A DNA stretch of 64,000 nt. Source: Euryodendron excelsum (Eukaryota; Streptophyta; Magnoliopsida; Ericales; Pentaphylacaceae). Each line of letters starts with the position of its first letter. Position 1 is the stretch's first letter. This document shows positions 1 to 12,469 of this stretch, piece by piece. The translations under genes were made by a program, and so were the position numbers. The stretch lies in assembly GCA_033060915.1 (NCBI GenBank), contig CM065385.1, forward strand, positions 15,219,001 to 15,283,000, read 5' to 3'. Under the pieces are notes generated by a model. That model made no database searches and was not told the origin of the DNA. It worked only from the letters and a program-made list of their open reading frames with translations.

Positions 1-23
1 CGGTCAAAAATGGGGTGCTTACA
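1..23 (-). repeat. Start of a second gypsy LTR copy, cut by the window edge
   Basis: On the minus strand position 23 begins TGTAAGCACCCCATTTTTG, the same start as the LTR at 3717. Only 23 bp fall inside the window. Confidence 0.55.
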
Positions 24-1705
24 ATCTTCCAAGTCAATTTCAAATCAAAGTTCAATTTTCAATCTTCAAATACAAGTTCCAAATCAAACTCTTTTCCAAT
101 CAAATTTTCTATCAGACCCTTGTCCGAACTACGACTGACCTGATTCTTGAAAAGGGATACGTAGGCAACTCTCATGGGTGCGGTCACAACCTTTTTCAAG
201 CTTCTATTTTCACAACCTTTTTCAAGTTTTCAATTCCAATAACCTTTTTCAAACTTCCACTTTGATAACTTTTACCAAGTTTCCAATTCTATAACTATTT
301 TCAAACTTCCAATTCCAAAAATCTATTTTCAAATCTCCATTTCCAATTTCTAAAACTTTCTTTCAAAATAAAATCTATCTTTTCAAATCCATTTCAAAAA
401 TCAAATCAAGTCTTTTCAGAATCTATTTCCGAAACCAAATCAAGTTCTTTCAAGTCTATTTTCAAAATCAAGTTTTATTCTCTCACTTACATATCATGCA
501 TCATGTCAAATTCCTTTTTAAAAGTTCTTTTCTAAAAGTGGATAATTTTGGACTTGTATTAATCAAAGACTCTAATGAGTGAACATAGGGTGAACAGACA
601 TATAGGTACCTCAAGGCGGGGTAGGGTGATGGCTTAGAGCGTCTTCCCTACACATAACCAACCTCCGAACCTAGATCACTGTTTTCAAAGACCAAATCGA
701 GTTATTTTCAAAAAAGGGCTTAAATATTTTTAAAGGTTGCCAAACAACCTATTTTCTTAAAAACCCACTTATGAGGAAGTTTTCAAAATCTTTTCAAAAA
801 CCCTAAGTGTAATCTTTGGATTGTGCTTAGTTTTAGGTGACCTAACTCACCTTAATCAAGTTAGGTAGCGACTCCAAACTTTTTTCAAAAGCCCTTATTC
901 AAAATCAATTACAAATTCAAACCTAGTCGCACTCGTCCTTTTAGGAGGATGAGTTCTAACGAGAGAGCACTGTGTTTTTCTCACTTGTTTTTTTTCGAGT
1001 ACGAAAATCAGAGCGCGACACTATGCTTCAAGAAACCAACTCTTAGAACCATCTTTAGGAAAACACTTGAATATGAAGTCTGAGAATGACATGGAAATAG
1101 AAATAGTTAGTTTTTAGAAAATGGTGATGAGCATGAAAATGGAGCCAAGTATGCAAAACATGAACATAGTAACCATATGCAAAGAGGGTCATGAAATCAT
1201 GCAAAGCTAAAAGGTCCCACCACATTGCAAGGGGCCTATGGTCCATACCATGATAATATAGGCCAAAAGGAGAACCCCCACTCGATGGCTTCCCTAAACC
1301 TTCCCTTGGGCATAGACCTAAGGTCCTCTTATTCAAGCAAGCAAGAAAGGGAGATAGAAGATGGGGAGTAAAATAGAGAATAACCTAAATAGGCTAGGAG
1401 GCAGAAGAGAAGAGTGGAGGGTAGCAAAATATAAATAAAAATACTACCTTGTCTTCACAACTTCTTCAAGCTTCAATGGAGGGTTTTGCTTGAGCTTTGA
1501 AGGGTCTTTAATGGCCTTGAAGTGGGCTGAAAATGGCTTGAGTCTTGCTTTGGAGGCTTTGGGGATGAAGTGGATAGGCTAGATTGAGTGGAATCTAGCT
1601 TGGATGCTTGGAAGGTTGAAAAAGGTGGAGTATTTAGGATTTTTTGAGGTTATGGGAGTATTTCAATAGGGTTTTGCCATTATTTTCAACTCTAGAATAC
1701 ATAGG

Positions 1706-1890
1706 GGGAGGCCTATATTTAGAGGCAAAATCCTAGAAGCAGGCACATGTAGCACATGCGTCTTGTCATGTGCTACATACGCCTGTACTGTGCCTTTAAG
1801 AAGATGACACGGGGCACCCTTTGTACTACCTTATCTTAAGCAGCAAGTAAAGTTTTGGATGATCTAATCATTTTCTAGGCACATGTAGCA
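1706..1890 (-). promoter_or_regulatory. Putative LTR core promoter with duplicated dyad box, minus strand
   Basis: Read on the minus strand, CTCTAAATATAGG (around 1710-1722) lies where the plus-strand LTR has TTATAAATATCAG. Upstream lie two CATGTAGCA-type dyads (near 1744-1760 and 1878-1893), matching the two boxes in the right-hand LTR. TATA-less decay is possible here, as the first T is changed. Confidence 0.5.
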
Positions 1891-2085
1891 TGCGCTCCAC
1901 TATTTGGAACATTTATACTTACTTTGCCTTGAAATCCGTGTAATCTAGAAAAGATCCAAGGAAATTGGTTATGTTCACGACGTTCCCCTATTGTTTTTCA
2001 AGATCAAAGACCCCTCTAAGAGTTTTAAAGAATTTTGGATGACAGAGGTATGTCATCAGTAAGCATGCATGAAAAGAAGTTTTTT

Positions 2086-2580
2086 CGAGCATTTGTGAGA
2101 CGCTCCGTGGGTCTCTAAAAATGACATATTTGGGGCCACGTGATCGGGGCTTTCGGAAAGCAATCTCTCCAATCGAACCATACTGATAAAAAGTGCTTAG
2201 AAAATACTTTCAGGAATTCTCTAATTTATGTATTTCTCAAGTCTTTCGATGGTGCGTTTTAATCAGGGAATTAAAAAAAAGGTCAACCCTGACAAAGCAT
2301 TTGTGAGACGCTCTAAGGGTCTCTTAAAGTGGCAACTTTCTGACCACGTGATCAGATGCCTCGGGAAATGATCTTTTTAATCAATCCATATCAATGGAAA
2401 TACCTATGTAAAGGCTTTTAAGAATTTCTTAATTTACGCATTTCTCAAGTCATTTAACAGTGCATTTTAATCAAGGAATCAGAGAAAAAGACAACTCTAG
2501 CAGAGCGTTTGCGAGATGCTTCAGAAAGCTTTTGTTAACTTAAAGATGTTTCAAGTCAAGGGACTCGCCTAGAAATGGAC
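2086..2580 (-). repeat. About 210-bp tandem sub-repeats inside the gypsy LTR
   Basis: The box TTTGTGAGACGCTC recurs at about 2091 and 2303, with a diverged form (GTTTGCGAGATGCTTC) at about 2509. Each is associated with a CATTTCTCAAGTC block, giving units of about 207-212 bp. The plus-strand LTR at 62660-63090 has the same arrangement at 208-209 bp spacing. Confidence 0.8.
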
Positions 2581-3770
2581 AAAAATCTCATTCATAGTAT
2601 CCTGATGAATGTTGGTTTGGTACTAGAGCTAGTGTGGTTTAGGAAGTGCTCATGCCACCAGGGATAAAATGGTTATTTTTATCGAGACTTGTCAAAATTT
2701 GATCGGAATGGATTAGTGTGGCATACTGAACACGCTAGACTATTTAGGGACAGTTTGAGAAGGTGGCCTTACCGTCTTGAGGGATTGATGCTTTCTCGAA
2801 GGACATACCAGAGTGCCTGGGGGAAAAATAATTATTTTGACTAGGTATCACCGGAACTGGTGCTAAGTCGACTGGAATGGTATATTTGAACATGCTAGAC
2901 TATCCAGGGACAATTATAGAAGGTGGGCTTACCATCTCAAGGCCTTGGAACTTTCTCGAAGATGTGCCGGGTTAAATGAACTCATCGTCTCGAGGAGGTT
3001 GTACTTTCTTGCAAGACGTGCCATCATACCCAAAGGATAGGTTCGTTATTTTTCATTGAGACAGGCTAGCAAGCGTTGTTGTTGACCTAGGTTTACGAGT
3101 GTTTCTATCACTTTGACGGTTGTAACAAGTTGATTTTTGGAGGTCTCTCTTTTTTTTGATAAACGTGCCATGGCCAAAAGGCGTGTCCAGTCCCATGACA
3201 CTGGGTGGTTTAGTGGCAACACCTATGTCGACTTAGTGAGTATTCTCATCACTCTAACAGCTTAAAGATTTTTGAGTATTTTTGTCACTCCAACGGTTTG
3301 ATGTTCGTTACGGAGACTGCTTAATCTTGGGAAACTATCAGATTCTAAGGGGCATAACGGACATTTTACATTGGCGGGCTAGCAAGCGCCAGAAGTAAAC
3401 CATTTAAGGTTTAGTGTTTCCATCACTCTTATGGCAGTGATTGGTTTCGGAGACCGCCCGGTCTCTGACAATTACCTTGAAAAGTTTGTGAGTGCTTCCG
3501 TCACTCCGACAGTGTTTGGCATCAACTCCGGAGATCAATCAATCTTAGGAAGCAACCTAGAGTGCCTAGGAGCATTTTGGTCTTTTAGCTTCAATTGGGC
3601 CTAACGGCTTGGGAAGCAACTGATTGACTTGATTGGTGTTTGATAGTGTTGTGACATTTTACTAGTAGACCAATGTGGATAAGAGATTGCCGAGTGGGCA
3701 AAAATGGGGTGCTTACACTTAGATATTAGCACATGTTGACACCAAACTTTTGACCCCCGGCCCACATCAC

Positions 3771-3870
3771 ATCTTAAACCGGAGTCCAAAAGACCGCATA
3801 CAGGAGGCCTCTAATGACACCTTAAATCGAAGTCCAAAAGACTGCATCCCAGTTCGTCTCTGATGACATC
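3771..3870. repeat. Short tandem duplication upstream of copia-1 coding remnant
   Basis: An approximately 50-bp unit containing AGTCCAAAAGACYGCATMC and ending TCTRATGAC occurs twice in tandem. Confidence 0.7.
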
Positions 3871-3929
3871 ATCCTAGACATCTCCCTTCTCCGATCTCTA
3901 CTTAGTACCATTTAAGTCAGTATCTACTA

Positions 3930-6900
3930 CTCCCATAGAATTGTGGAATGGGCGCAAGCCTAGATTACGGTATGTTCAGATATGGGGTAGTCCAACACAT
4001 GTGCTAAAAGAGAAAGGAGATAAGTTGGAATTGAGAACAGATGTCTGTTTTTTTATTGGGTACCCTAGATGAACGAAAGGTGGTTTATTTTATTATTCTA
4101 AGGAACAAAAAGTCATTGTTAGCACCAATACCCGATTCTTAGAAGAGGACTACGTAATGAACCACAAACCTAAAAGTAAGATTGTTCTAAAAAAGCTAAG
4201 AGGAGATAGACTAGTACATACTTCTTTAATACCTACAGTACAAGAAGAAGCATCACAAGATTGAATCATTGACATCCCATTGCCTCGTCGTAGTGAGAGG
4301 AATATTGTGACTCAAGCTGATACTGAACCATAGTGTGCAAATACTGTCAAAATGTTGGTTCTACAACTAGGGTATGATGAGGTGCACAAGGATCAGAATC
4401 AGTAGAGCAATTCACTCATAATAGATAGACACAAGTAGTGTCTCGTTGTAGTGGGAGGGTTGTACGTCAACCTGATCGGTATATATTCTTGGGAGAGTCT
4501 TATGATAGGATCCTTGATAAACTAGATGCTGAATCCGTGAACTACAACGAAGCACTTCAAGATAAAAATGCAGAACTTTGGACAAAGGCTATGAAATCAA
4601 AGATGGAATCTATGTACTCTAATCAAGTTTGGAATCTTATAGAACCACCCGAAAGGACAAAACCCATCGGATACAAGCAGATCTATAAGAAGAAGAAAGG
4701 AGCAAACGGGAAGGTGGAAATCTTAAAGGCTAGGCTTGTTGCTAAAGGGTTTACTCAGAAAAAGGGGATCGACTATGAGGAAACCTTTTTGCTGATAACC
4801 ATGCTAAATCTATTTGAATTCTCTTATCCATTGTAGTTCATTTCGATTATGAAATTTGGCAAATGAATGTCAAGACATCTTTCCTTAATGGAAGTCTTGA
4901 TGAGTGCATCTATATAGTACAACCAGATGGTTTTGTACCAAAAGGCCAGGAGCACATGGTGTGCAAACTTAAGAAATTCATTTATGAGCCTAAGCAAATG
5001 TCTAGGTCTTGGAACACTGGTTTTGATCAGGCTATTAAGTCTTATGGTTTTAATTAATATATTGACGAGTCGTGTGTACAAGAAATGTAGTGAAAACATG
5101 GTGGTATTCTTAGTACTATATGTGGATGATATCTTGCTTATCGAAAATGATGTGGGGGTATTATCTTTAGTTAAGGTATGGTTATCCGAACAATTTGATA
5201 TGAAGAACTTGGGAGAAGCCATTCACATCCTTAGGATCAAGCTTTTGCAATATCGCAAGCAAAGGATGTTAAGTTTATCTCAAGCAATTTATATCGATAC
5301 GATTCTTGCCCGTTTTAGCTTTCAGGATTCTAAGGAATGGTTCCTCTCTTTCAGACATGGAATCTCTCTATCCAAGGATCAGTGTCCTAAAACACCGATT
5401 GAGTTAGAGAACATGAAAGCAATTAACTCCCTATGCATCAGCAGTGAGAAACCTCATATATGTTATGCTTTACACTAAACTGCAGTAAAGAATATAATCA
5501 AGTACCTGAAAAAAGACAATGGGTTATATATTAGTTTACCAGGCAGATTGTCTAGTACTCATTGGGTACACAGACTCAGATTTTCAATTAGATAAGAATT
5601 CTAGAAAATCAACCTCGAAAATATGTTTACCCTATAAGGTAGAGCCATAAGTTAGAGGAGTATCAAGCAATCATGTGTTACTGATTCCACCATGGAAGCC
5701 AAGTATGTGGTAGCTTCTGAGGCACCCAAGGAGACCGTTTGGCTTAGGAACTTTCTGTTGGATCTAGAAGAGGTGTCTTCAGTACAATCACCTATTACAC
5801 TTTATTGTGATAATAGCAGAGCGTTGCTAACTTGTAGGAACCTATGACCCACAAGAGGGCAAAACACATCGAGCGTAAATATCACCTGATATGGGACATT
5901 GTGCACAGAGATGATGTAGCTGTAAAACCCCAAATTTTTTTATTATTTTCCCATGAATTATTGCACTTTTGATTTGATTACTCAATTTCTCCTATACTAA
6001 AATTTGGGGCACCTTGATAATTATGGGTCTGTATTTGGGCATTGTTGTAATTTATTTAAGCCTAATTAAAATAAGGTTTCAGTAGTCAACTTATCTATAT
6101 ATTTGCAAGATAGTAAAAGAGAGCGCTTGTATTTAGTTTTGAATGAGGCAGCCAAGAGAGTGATTCCCGAGAGAGGCGATGCTATGGGATGGAGAGCAAT
6201 GTGTGTGTGGCTGTGTCGAGCTATTCGACAAGTTTTTCGGCGACATGAGGTAGGGTGATAGAGCAACTATATTTTTCGTTTGTTTCTTGATACATATTCT
6301 TATATCTATATATGTACTGTTTTGATGGCATTCGTGAAAATATTGTATTTGTCCATGCAAGTTGGTGTGGGATCTTGAAAGTGTAGATTAGTGAGATTTG
6401 GTTCGATTTTGGTGTCACTATGGTGTGGAGACCGTGATGATATAGGTTTTATTTCGTAGGTTTGTTCAGGACGTTCACTGTATAAATAGGGACTTTTGGT
6501 TTCCTATGTGTTCCTAAGGTTTGTTATACGAATATGTGTGTAGATAGGCATTCGGTATTGCTAAGGGATATAAAATCTTGGAGAAAGAGATGGTCTATTT
6601 ATATAAAATTTTAGAAACACAAAGTGAGGTGTGTGAACGTGATAGAGGCCATTAGTGATTTGACCAGTGAGTTATTCAGGATGTTATTTTCTTTGACTAA
6701 TGCAATGTCTGGTTCAGACCATGGGATTGTGTATATTTATAGCAATATATATATATATATATATGTGTGGGCATATTTATATTTATATAGTCAGATTATA
6801 TCTTTGGTTTTGTTCATATATAGCAGATGGATAATAAGACTTAAACTGATTCTATATGTTTATATACATGTGTGTGTGAGTGTATTTTAGGTGTATGCTA

Positions 6901-9071
6901 ATGGGCTTCTAGTAGAAGTGGATAAAGTGATTGTAAATTGGGTTTAAGAACATATATGGCCAGAGAGTGTGGGTTGCAGGTTGTTGTGAGGGAAAAGAGA
7001 TACCAGCACATGCTGGTCAGATTATGACTTGCATGCTAATCAGCCAAGAGGGAAGAAAGGACAGTTCGAGCCATAAGAACACAGAGAGACAGAGAGAGAG
7101 AGAGGGGGGGCGCGGGTTTAGAAGGAAGGAACCAAATATAGATGTATTTGTGTACATATGCAAAGTGTGTCTTTGTGAGAGAGGAGTGGGGAAACAAAAC
7201 CAGTGTCTGCATGGGGGCCTATATATACACTGGTGTGTGTATCTAGATAAGTATTTATGTGTTTTTGGAGGGTCTGTAGTATGAACAGATTATGAAGATA
7301 GAGAGGGAAAACAATGGAAAAGAAAGGAGAGAAAGTAAAGAAAAGAAACCAATGAAAGAGAGAGTTTTTCTTAGAGAGAGAAACCCAGATATTTAGAGAG
7401 AGAAACAGCTGATCGGTTGTGTAAGGGAAAAAGACATTGCATAAAATCTAGGGTAGGCATGCCCACAGAAACTACAGTACAGACTTGTGTGCTCGGGACC
7501 TCCGGGGCAGGTTCTAAGTTTATGAAACCCTTACCCTAGATTTATTCGATGCTCTAAATTCATTCTTGGTGTTAATTTAATCAAATTTTGACCTTAGAAT
7601 AGTGATCACAAAGAACGAAGGGTGAATGGCTATGGTGTGAGCGATCAACACTCAAATGTGATCGAATTGCTACGAGATTTTTATATGATGATCTTGATAA
7701 TAAATGTCAACGATCCAATGGATTGAATCTGGTAGGAAAATATTCTATATTTTATCTATGTAAAATAATATTGTTTGATATCTTTATGTAATTTTAGTAT
7801 ACCCGAAATTGATAGAGTAATCAATTGTTACCTGTTATTTCACCGGTTGTGAGGATTGATTTTATTATGTCATTCAATATTATTTAAAGAACATGATTAT
7901 TGTTATTTATAATTAAAATGTCATGTAATGCATAATTATTGTTATTTGTGAAATACATTATTTGAATGACAATGTTATCTTTATGATTCACTGAGTTATT
8001 GGATTATGATAATGCAAATTTAATGATCATTGAGGCATGTTTTGCATTGAGTTGCATAGACATAATGGAGTGATGGTCACGTGCAATTTGATATTGAATA
8101 CAAATGGTAAGAAATGATATTATCTGAAAAATATGGAATTCTAAGGAATATTATTCGAGAATAATAGATATTTTGAGGTAATAACAAGTAAGAGGATGCA
8201 AGCAAGTAGGGATTGTTCATCCCTCGGGTGAAAAGCCCGGAATTGAGTCTTGGCGAAGCGTGTTTAACGTCCTTAAAGATGTGTTGATCCACTCGTATTA
8301 CATGTAAAAGTTCTAAAAACGGGATTGGTGGATGTCATCATAGATTAGAGCTCCGAAAGCCATTGTCTTCCCCAAATAATTAATATATGACGATGAGTAA
8401 GAAAATGTGAAAATTGAAAAGGTGAATTGAATAACAGAATTATATGGTGTTAAATGAAATAAATTGTTAGGATAAGAAGAAGATTATTGCATTGAAGCAA
8501 AATTCAATTCATCACTGCATGGCATTCATATTGCATTGCAATTTATTATTGTTATTATGCCTATATTCTGCTTTATATGCTATGTGTTGCATTTGGATGT
8601 TCCGGACTATTGGACGCAAGCTCACACCCCTCTAGACCTTCCAGGTGTAGGGTTGGACACAAAGCTAATAAATTGGACAACTTGGATATTAGTTAGATCT
8701 TTACAGTTGTATATGTGTTGACATTGTTAGGAAATTTGTACCTTATCCTATATTCTTATTGTAATTGGGGTTTTGGGATTCAGATTTTTATTAATTTTGA
8801 GAGATGTGTAGACGCTCTTTTGTATCTATGGACTGTATTTGGTTTGGACATTACTTATTTTTTTAAAACAATTGAAAATATTATTTTACTTTTTATAAAA
8901 TTAGTTATTTTTATTAAAATCACTCCTGGATTTTGGGGTGTGACAATGCCGGTTACCAAGATTGCATCAGCAGATAATCTGGCAGACCCTTTTACGAAGA
9001 GCTTACCAGCAAAGACTTTTGATAGTCATTTAGAGGAAATGAGATTTAGATGCATTATAGCATGGCTTTGA
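3930..9071 (+). pseudogene. Copia-1 pol remnant (integrase end, RT, RNase H)
   Basis: Visible blocks in order are: the ELWNGRKPRLRYVQIWG-type integrase C-terminal motif (about 3938-3990), the RT start around WNLIEPPERTKPIG (4630-4670), KARLVAKGFTQKKGIDYEETF (4726-4785), the catalytic box YVDDILL (5119-5139), the RNase H TKYVVASEA region (5693-5725) and finally the terminal LADPFTKSLP motif (about 8979-9008) with an end at 9071. Stops near 4260 and 4835 and frame changes at about 4830-4930 and 5050 break it. RNase H is interrupted by the 5921-8945 insertion. The terminal motif resembles Tork/Angela-type copia elements. Confidence 0.87.
5921..8945 (+). mobile_element. 3.0-kb solo LTR-like insertion in copia-1
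   Basis: It starts TGTAAAACCCCA and ends TGGGGTGTGACA, so it has TG..CA ends with imperfect inverted termini. It has no retrotransposon protein domains and lies inside the copia-1 RNase H frame. The 5-bp flanks (GTAGC and ATGCC) match at only two positions, but a 5-bp duplication fits the codon phase. A TATAAATAGGG motif at 6481 and a (GA)-rich stretch at 7085-7105 are candidate LTR promoter and leader parts. Length and termini resemble Tekay-type chromovirus LTRs. The ORFs at 6624-7284 and 8536-8721 are chance frames. Confidence 0.68.
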
Positions 9072-9086
9072 GTCTAAGTGGGATAT

Positions 9087-10382
9087 TGTTAGGGATTTAT
9101 ACTAAAAGACATGCTTAGTGTAAGGCATTTAGTATTTATTAAAAAAATTAGTTATTCCATTTTAATGAGAATCTGTGTGAACAATGTTTGCCTTGCATTA
9201 TTTATTAATTATGCATGTATATCTCTTATTCTATATAGTAAATGATCTGGCTTATAGAGTACAGCTTACACACGGAAGATCTAATCATTGATTCTTATGA
9301 AATATAAGCTTATCGTTCACAGTCTTAGATGGAACTGGACACACCATTAGTAGGACTGTAGCACAAGATTTTAATAAGTCTGTCTTAACTATGGAGAATA
9401 GTATAGTTCCAACTCCTAGTACTAGTACACTTTTTATAAATTGAACATGACCGTTTTGAGGTAATTATTTTTATACTAACTATATAAAACAATTATTGCC
9501 TTATTATTATTATGAGTGCTTATGCTCTAAATCTTAATATAATAAATAGACACGTGCATGCAATGTTTATTGTTTTAATTCACAGAAGAGTGAAATTTTT
9601 CGTGGATTAATAAACTCAATGAGTTCAACGATAGCATTATGTGTATGGTGAATATTAATTTTTAATCAAATCCACGTCCCAGTGTAGGGATTGATGATAC
9701 CCCTTTGAAGAAACTTATAAGTTTTGATTATCTCAAACCCTGTAGGTGGATTATCAATCTGACATATCAAATGAGTTAAGTAGAAGATCTTAACGAATTA
9801 AATAAGTCTATTAAATTTAATTGTCGGTAATTTAATTTAATAAACAAGTATCTGTGATCTTAACATGGAGAGATAAATAGGCATTTAATAATATGGAGTA
9901 ATTTCTAGTATGGTAGGAAGTGTAATTATAATTCCTTAGTGATATAAATTATAATTTACATAAATAGGGATTAATCCTTGTTGGATTAAGAATTGTTATT
10001 TGTGTAGGAAGCTCTATATATACGCACTCTATGAACAGTTAGAATAACAGTTGATAATCTCTGACACACGTTCTTGTGAGAGATAGAAACCCTAATAGTT
10101 GCGAGCCCACTTTCTCTAGAGTAAGGAGTATTTGAGGGATATAACAGAAGACTGAAGGTTGAGTTTGAGTAGTTGAATCTTTCTTGTTGTTGTTACTTGC
10201 TGTTCGAGATCAAAGAAAAGATATTTCAAAGTTCATACCTACTGCTATTTGGGATCAAAACAAAAAAATCTAGAATTTATAATTCTAATCATGTAGATTA
10301 GTTTATGTTAATCAGATCAGAATTTTTAGCATTTTGCGTATGCACTATAACCGAGTCGTAAGAAATTCTGCAGTTCCCAACA
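9087..10382 (+). repeat. Copia-1 3' LTR
   Basis: A 1,296-bp LTR with ends TGTTAGGGA and TTCCCAACA (inverted). It directly follows the purine tract AAGTGGGAT and the RNase H C-terminus. A truncated, inverted copy of the same LTR lies at 41533-42525. Confidence 0.88.
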
Positions 10383-12469
10383 ATACCCATTTTGACCTAG
10401 CATAAGCCGTCATAACCCATTTTCAAAAATCCTAAAAGTGCATACTGACTTATTTGAATAGTCTTAATGACCATTTTCAAACCCAAAACTGCATTTCTAG
10501 CCGGTTATAAGCCGTCATACTACCCGGTTGAAAACTCGAAAATAGCTTTTTAAAACAAATGTTCAAACCATCATCATGAGCCACTGTACGTATACTCTAT
10601 GATTGTTGTCTACATGGATTTTTTTATATTAGAAACACATGGCCTATCAAAATGACGAAAATACCCTTTCTTTGAAAAACATTATTTTTTTTCTAAAAAG
10701 CATATACCAAAGTCATAGGCATAGCACATATGCTCTACTGTTGCCATTATATGGATCTTCCGTACTAGAAATGATAAAACTGTCAAAATAATAAAAATGC
10801 ATTTTTCTTAAAAAATGCTCATTTCTCAAAAATATCCCCATCTTCAGTTCTGAGTTTGTGTACGTATGCTCTATGATTGCCGCTAACCATAACTTCCATA
10901 TCAGAAATACCAGATTTCTCTGTGCACTAAGCAAGCCTTTTCAAAAGCGATACAAATCACCCAAAATTGCATAAAATCGAGAAAGATCTCTTTTCAAAAG
11001 CCAATTTCATAACATTTACCAAAATCATGCATTCAAAAACATAATATTCTAACAACCCTTCAATTAAAGCTGGGAAGTTTTGTGGCGTCAGCCTCTTCCC
11101 ATTTAAATTTAGCTAGAACTATATCCGACCTGATCCTTACACACTTAGGGTATGTAGGCAGTCTGGGTCGGTCGCCTTTCACCACTTAAGTAGAGACCCT
11201 ACCATTTTAAGCCATAGTTATGTCTATGAACTCCAACCCATTTAAAACCATGTTGAACTACGCCCGACCTGATTCTCGCATAGTCAAGATACATAGACAG
11301 CCTAAGCAAGGGCTCGATCACCTTTCTCCCAACTAGTGGAGAGTCATACCCTTTAAGTTGGAGTTCTAGCCTCAAACTTCAAGCCACCAAGTCAGCCGGA
11401 ACTACGTCTGAGCTGATTCTTACATAGTTAGGGTACGTAGGCAGTCTAGGTTCTCTTCTCAGGCTCGGTCACCCATTTTCCCGAAGGGTAAGAAACCATC
11501 AATCACTTTTTCCTCAAAGAGCAAGGAACCATTAATAGTCATTCACCCGAGGGATGGGAAACCATGTCCAATATCATGGGTTCAAATACCCATGTCATTC
11601 AAAGTCAGTCCAAACTACGTTTAGCTTGATTCCTACACAGCTGGGACACATATGCATTTTGGATTCTTTTTTTAGGCTCAGTCAAAACTAATCACAAATA
11701 TCAACATGTTTTGTTCCTTGATTGGAAAAGCATTTCAAAACCTCCTCTAGAGGAGAGACAACTCTTTCAAGAGACGACCATAAGCCCTTTTCAAAACTAG
11801 AGTATTGCATTCATATTACATTCATAAGCAGCATAGCAGTAATATTGCTAACATTTGTGCATTCACTACACATGCACACCCACACACAGCATATATACAT
11901 AAGCAAAATGATTTTCAACTGCACACAATTATCATGATGCATATACACAAGCACGATGATGATGATGATAAATTTGATAGACAGTGTAAAAGAGGTTTCT
12001 AGAGCGGGAGTGATGCCAATTTTGAGTGGGATTGGGTGTTTATGTTTGTATCACATATACTTTCCAACACATAATAGAATTCTCGAGCTTAGACCCGATT
12101 ACACAAACCAACATGGAGTCAATCCATCAAGGACCTTTCAAAACTGCACAAATGCCTTTTCAAACTAATTAGAACTTTTCCAAAATTGCATATCATGTTT
12201 TCTGCATTAAAATCATGTTTTTAATCTCTAAATTCATGTTTATAAAAACACACTTTTTGGTGTCCTAACATACCTTAATAGTCAAGTGGCGACTCCGAAA
12301 TGTTTTCAAAATTAATGATCCTTTTCAAATCAAAATAAACCATATGAGCCATGACAAAGACCCCCGTACATTTCGGAGGTAATAGGATCTACAAGTCATA
12401 TGTAAAACCCGATTTTAGACCCCGTCTCATTCACGAGATCTTTAGACGGTCCAAAATCCGGTTGTGACA
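10383..12469 (-). mobile_element. Gypsy (Tat-like) LTR segment interrupted by copia-1
   Basis: On the minus strand it starts TGTCACAACCGGATTTTGG at 12469. It shares with the 1-1010 region the TTCGGAGTCGCCACTT-type motif (about 12285) and several GTAGGCAGYCTRGGTYGG / CTACGTCTGAGCTGATTC blocks (11100-11470). It has no coding domain. Copia-1 ends abruptly inside it at 10382; the matching segment on the other side of copia-1 was not found. Confidence 0.55.
10570..10920. repeat. About 140-bp tandem repeats within the LTR segment
   Basis: Three copies of a block built on ACGTATRCTCTATGATTG..GG..TTCC (about 10585, 10722, 10860), each followed by AGAAA and a run of A-rich sequence, at about 137-140-bp spacing. 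Confidence 0.7.

Larger units (their letters stand above)
24..3717 (-). mobile_element. Ty3/gypsy (Tat/Ogre-like) LTR sequence, minus strand
   Basis: On the minus strand this begins TGTAAGCACCCCATTTTTGC at 3717. It shares a long collinear stretch with the plus-strand copy at 62060-64000: the same start, 210-bp sub-repeats, dyad motif, TATA-like region and the CTCTTCTC..CCTCCTAG block (1380-1430 here, 63750-63770 there). Below about 1020 it contains the TTTGGAGTCGC and CCTACGTATCCC motifs that I associate with U5-side LTR sequence of plant Tat elements. Positions 190-480 hold degenerate CCTTTTTCAAACTTCCA-type short repeats. I see no protein domain, so this is LTR or leader only. The ORFs at 1055-1336 and 3601-3789 are chance frames. 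Confidence 0.7.
3718..10382 (+). mobile_element. 5'-truncated Ty1/copia retrotransposon (copia-1)
   Basis: The copia coding remnant starts near 3930 at the integrase end and runs through reverse transcriptase to RNase H, then a purine-rich AAGTGGGAT tract and the 3' LTR at 9087. Upstream of about 3930 I find neither a 5' LTR nor gag. A 3,025-bp LTR-like insertion (5921-8945) splits the RNase H region. Removing it and one 5-bp flank restores the codon phase across the junction. The coding part has several stops and frameshifts, so the element is dead. Confidence 0.85.

Noticed and set aside
2086..2580. Regularly spaced repeats as a CRISPR-like array
   Set aside because: The spacing is about 210 bp with the whole unit diverged and shared between LTR copies. 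There are no short identical repeats with unique spacers, and the DNA is plant nuclear.
7081..7284. ORF 6967-7284 and GA-rich tract as a small gene
   Set aside because: Inside a solo LTR-like insertion, low-complexity composition, no domain.
9087..10382. Copia-1 3' LTR as a solo LTR of its own
   Set aside because: It directly follows the RNase H C-terminus and a polypurine tract of the same element, so it is that element's 3' LTR.
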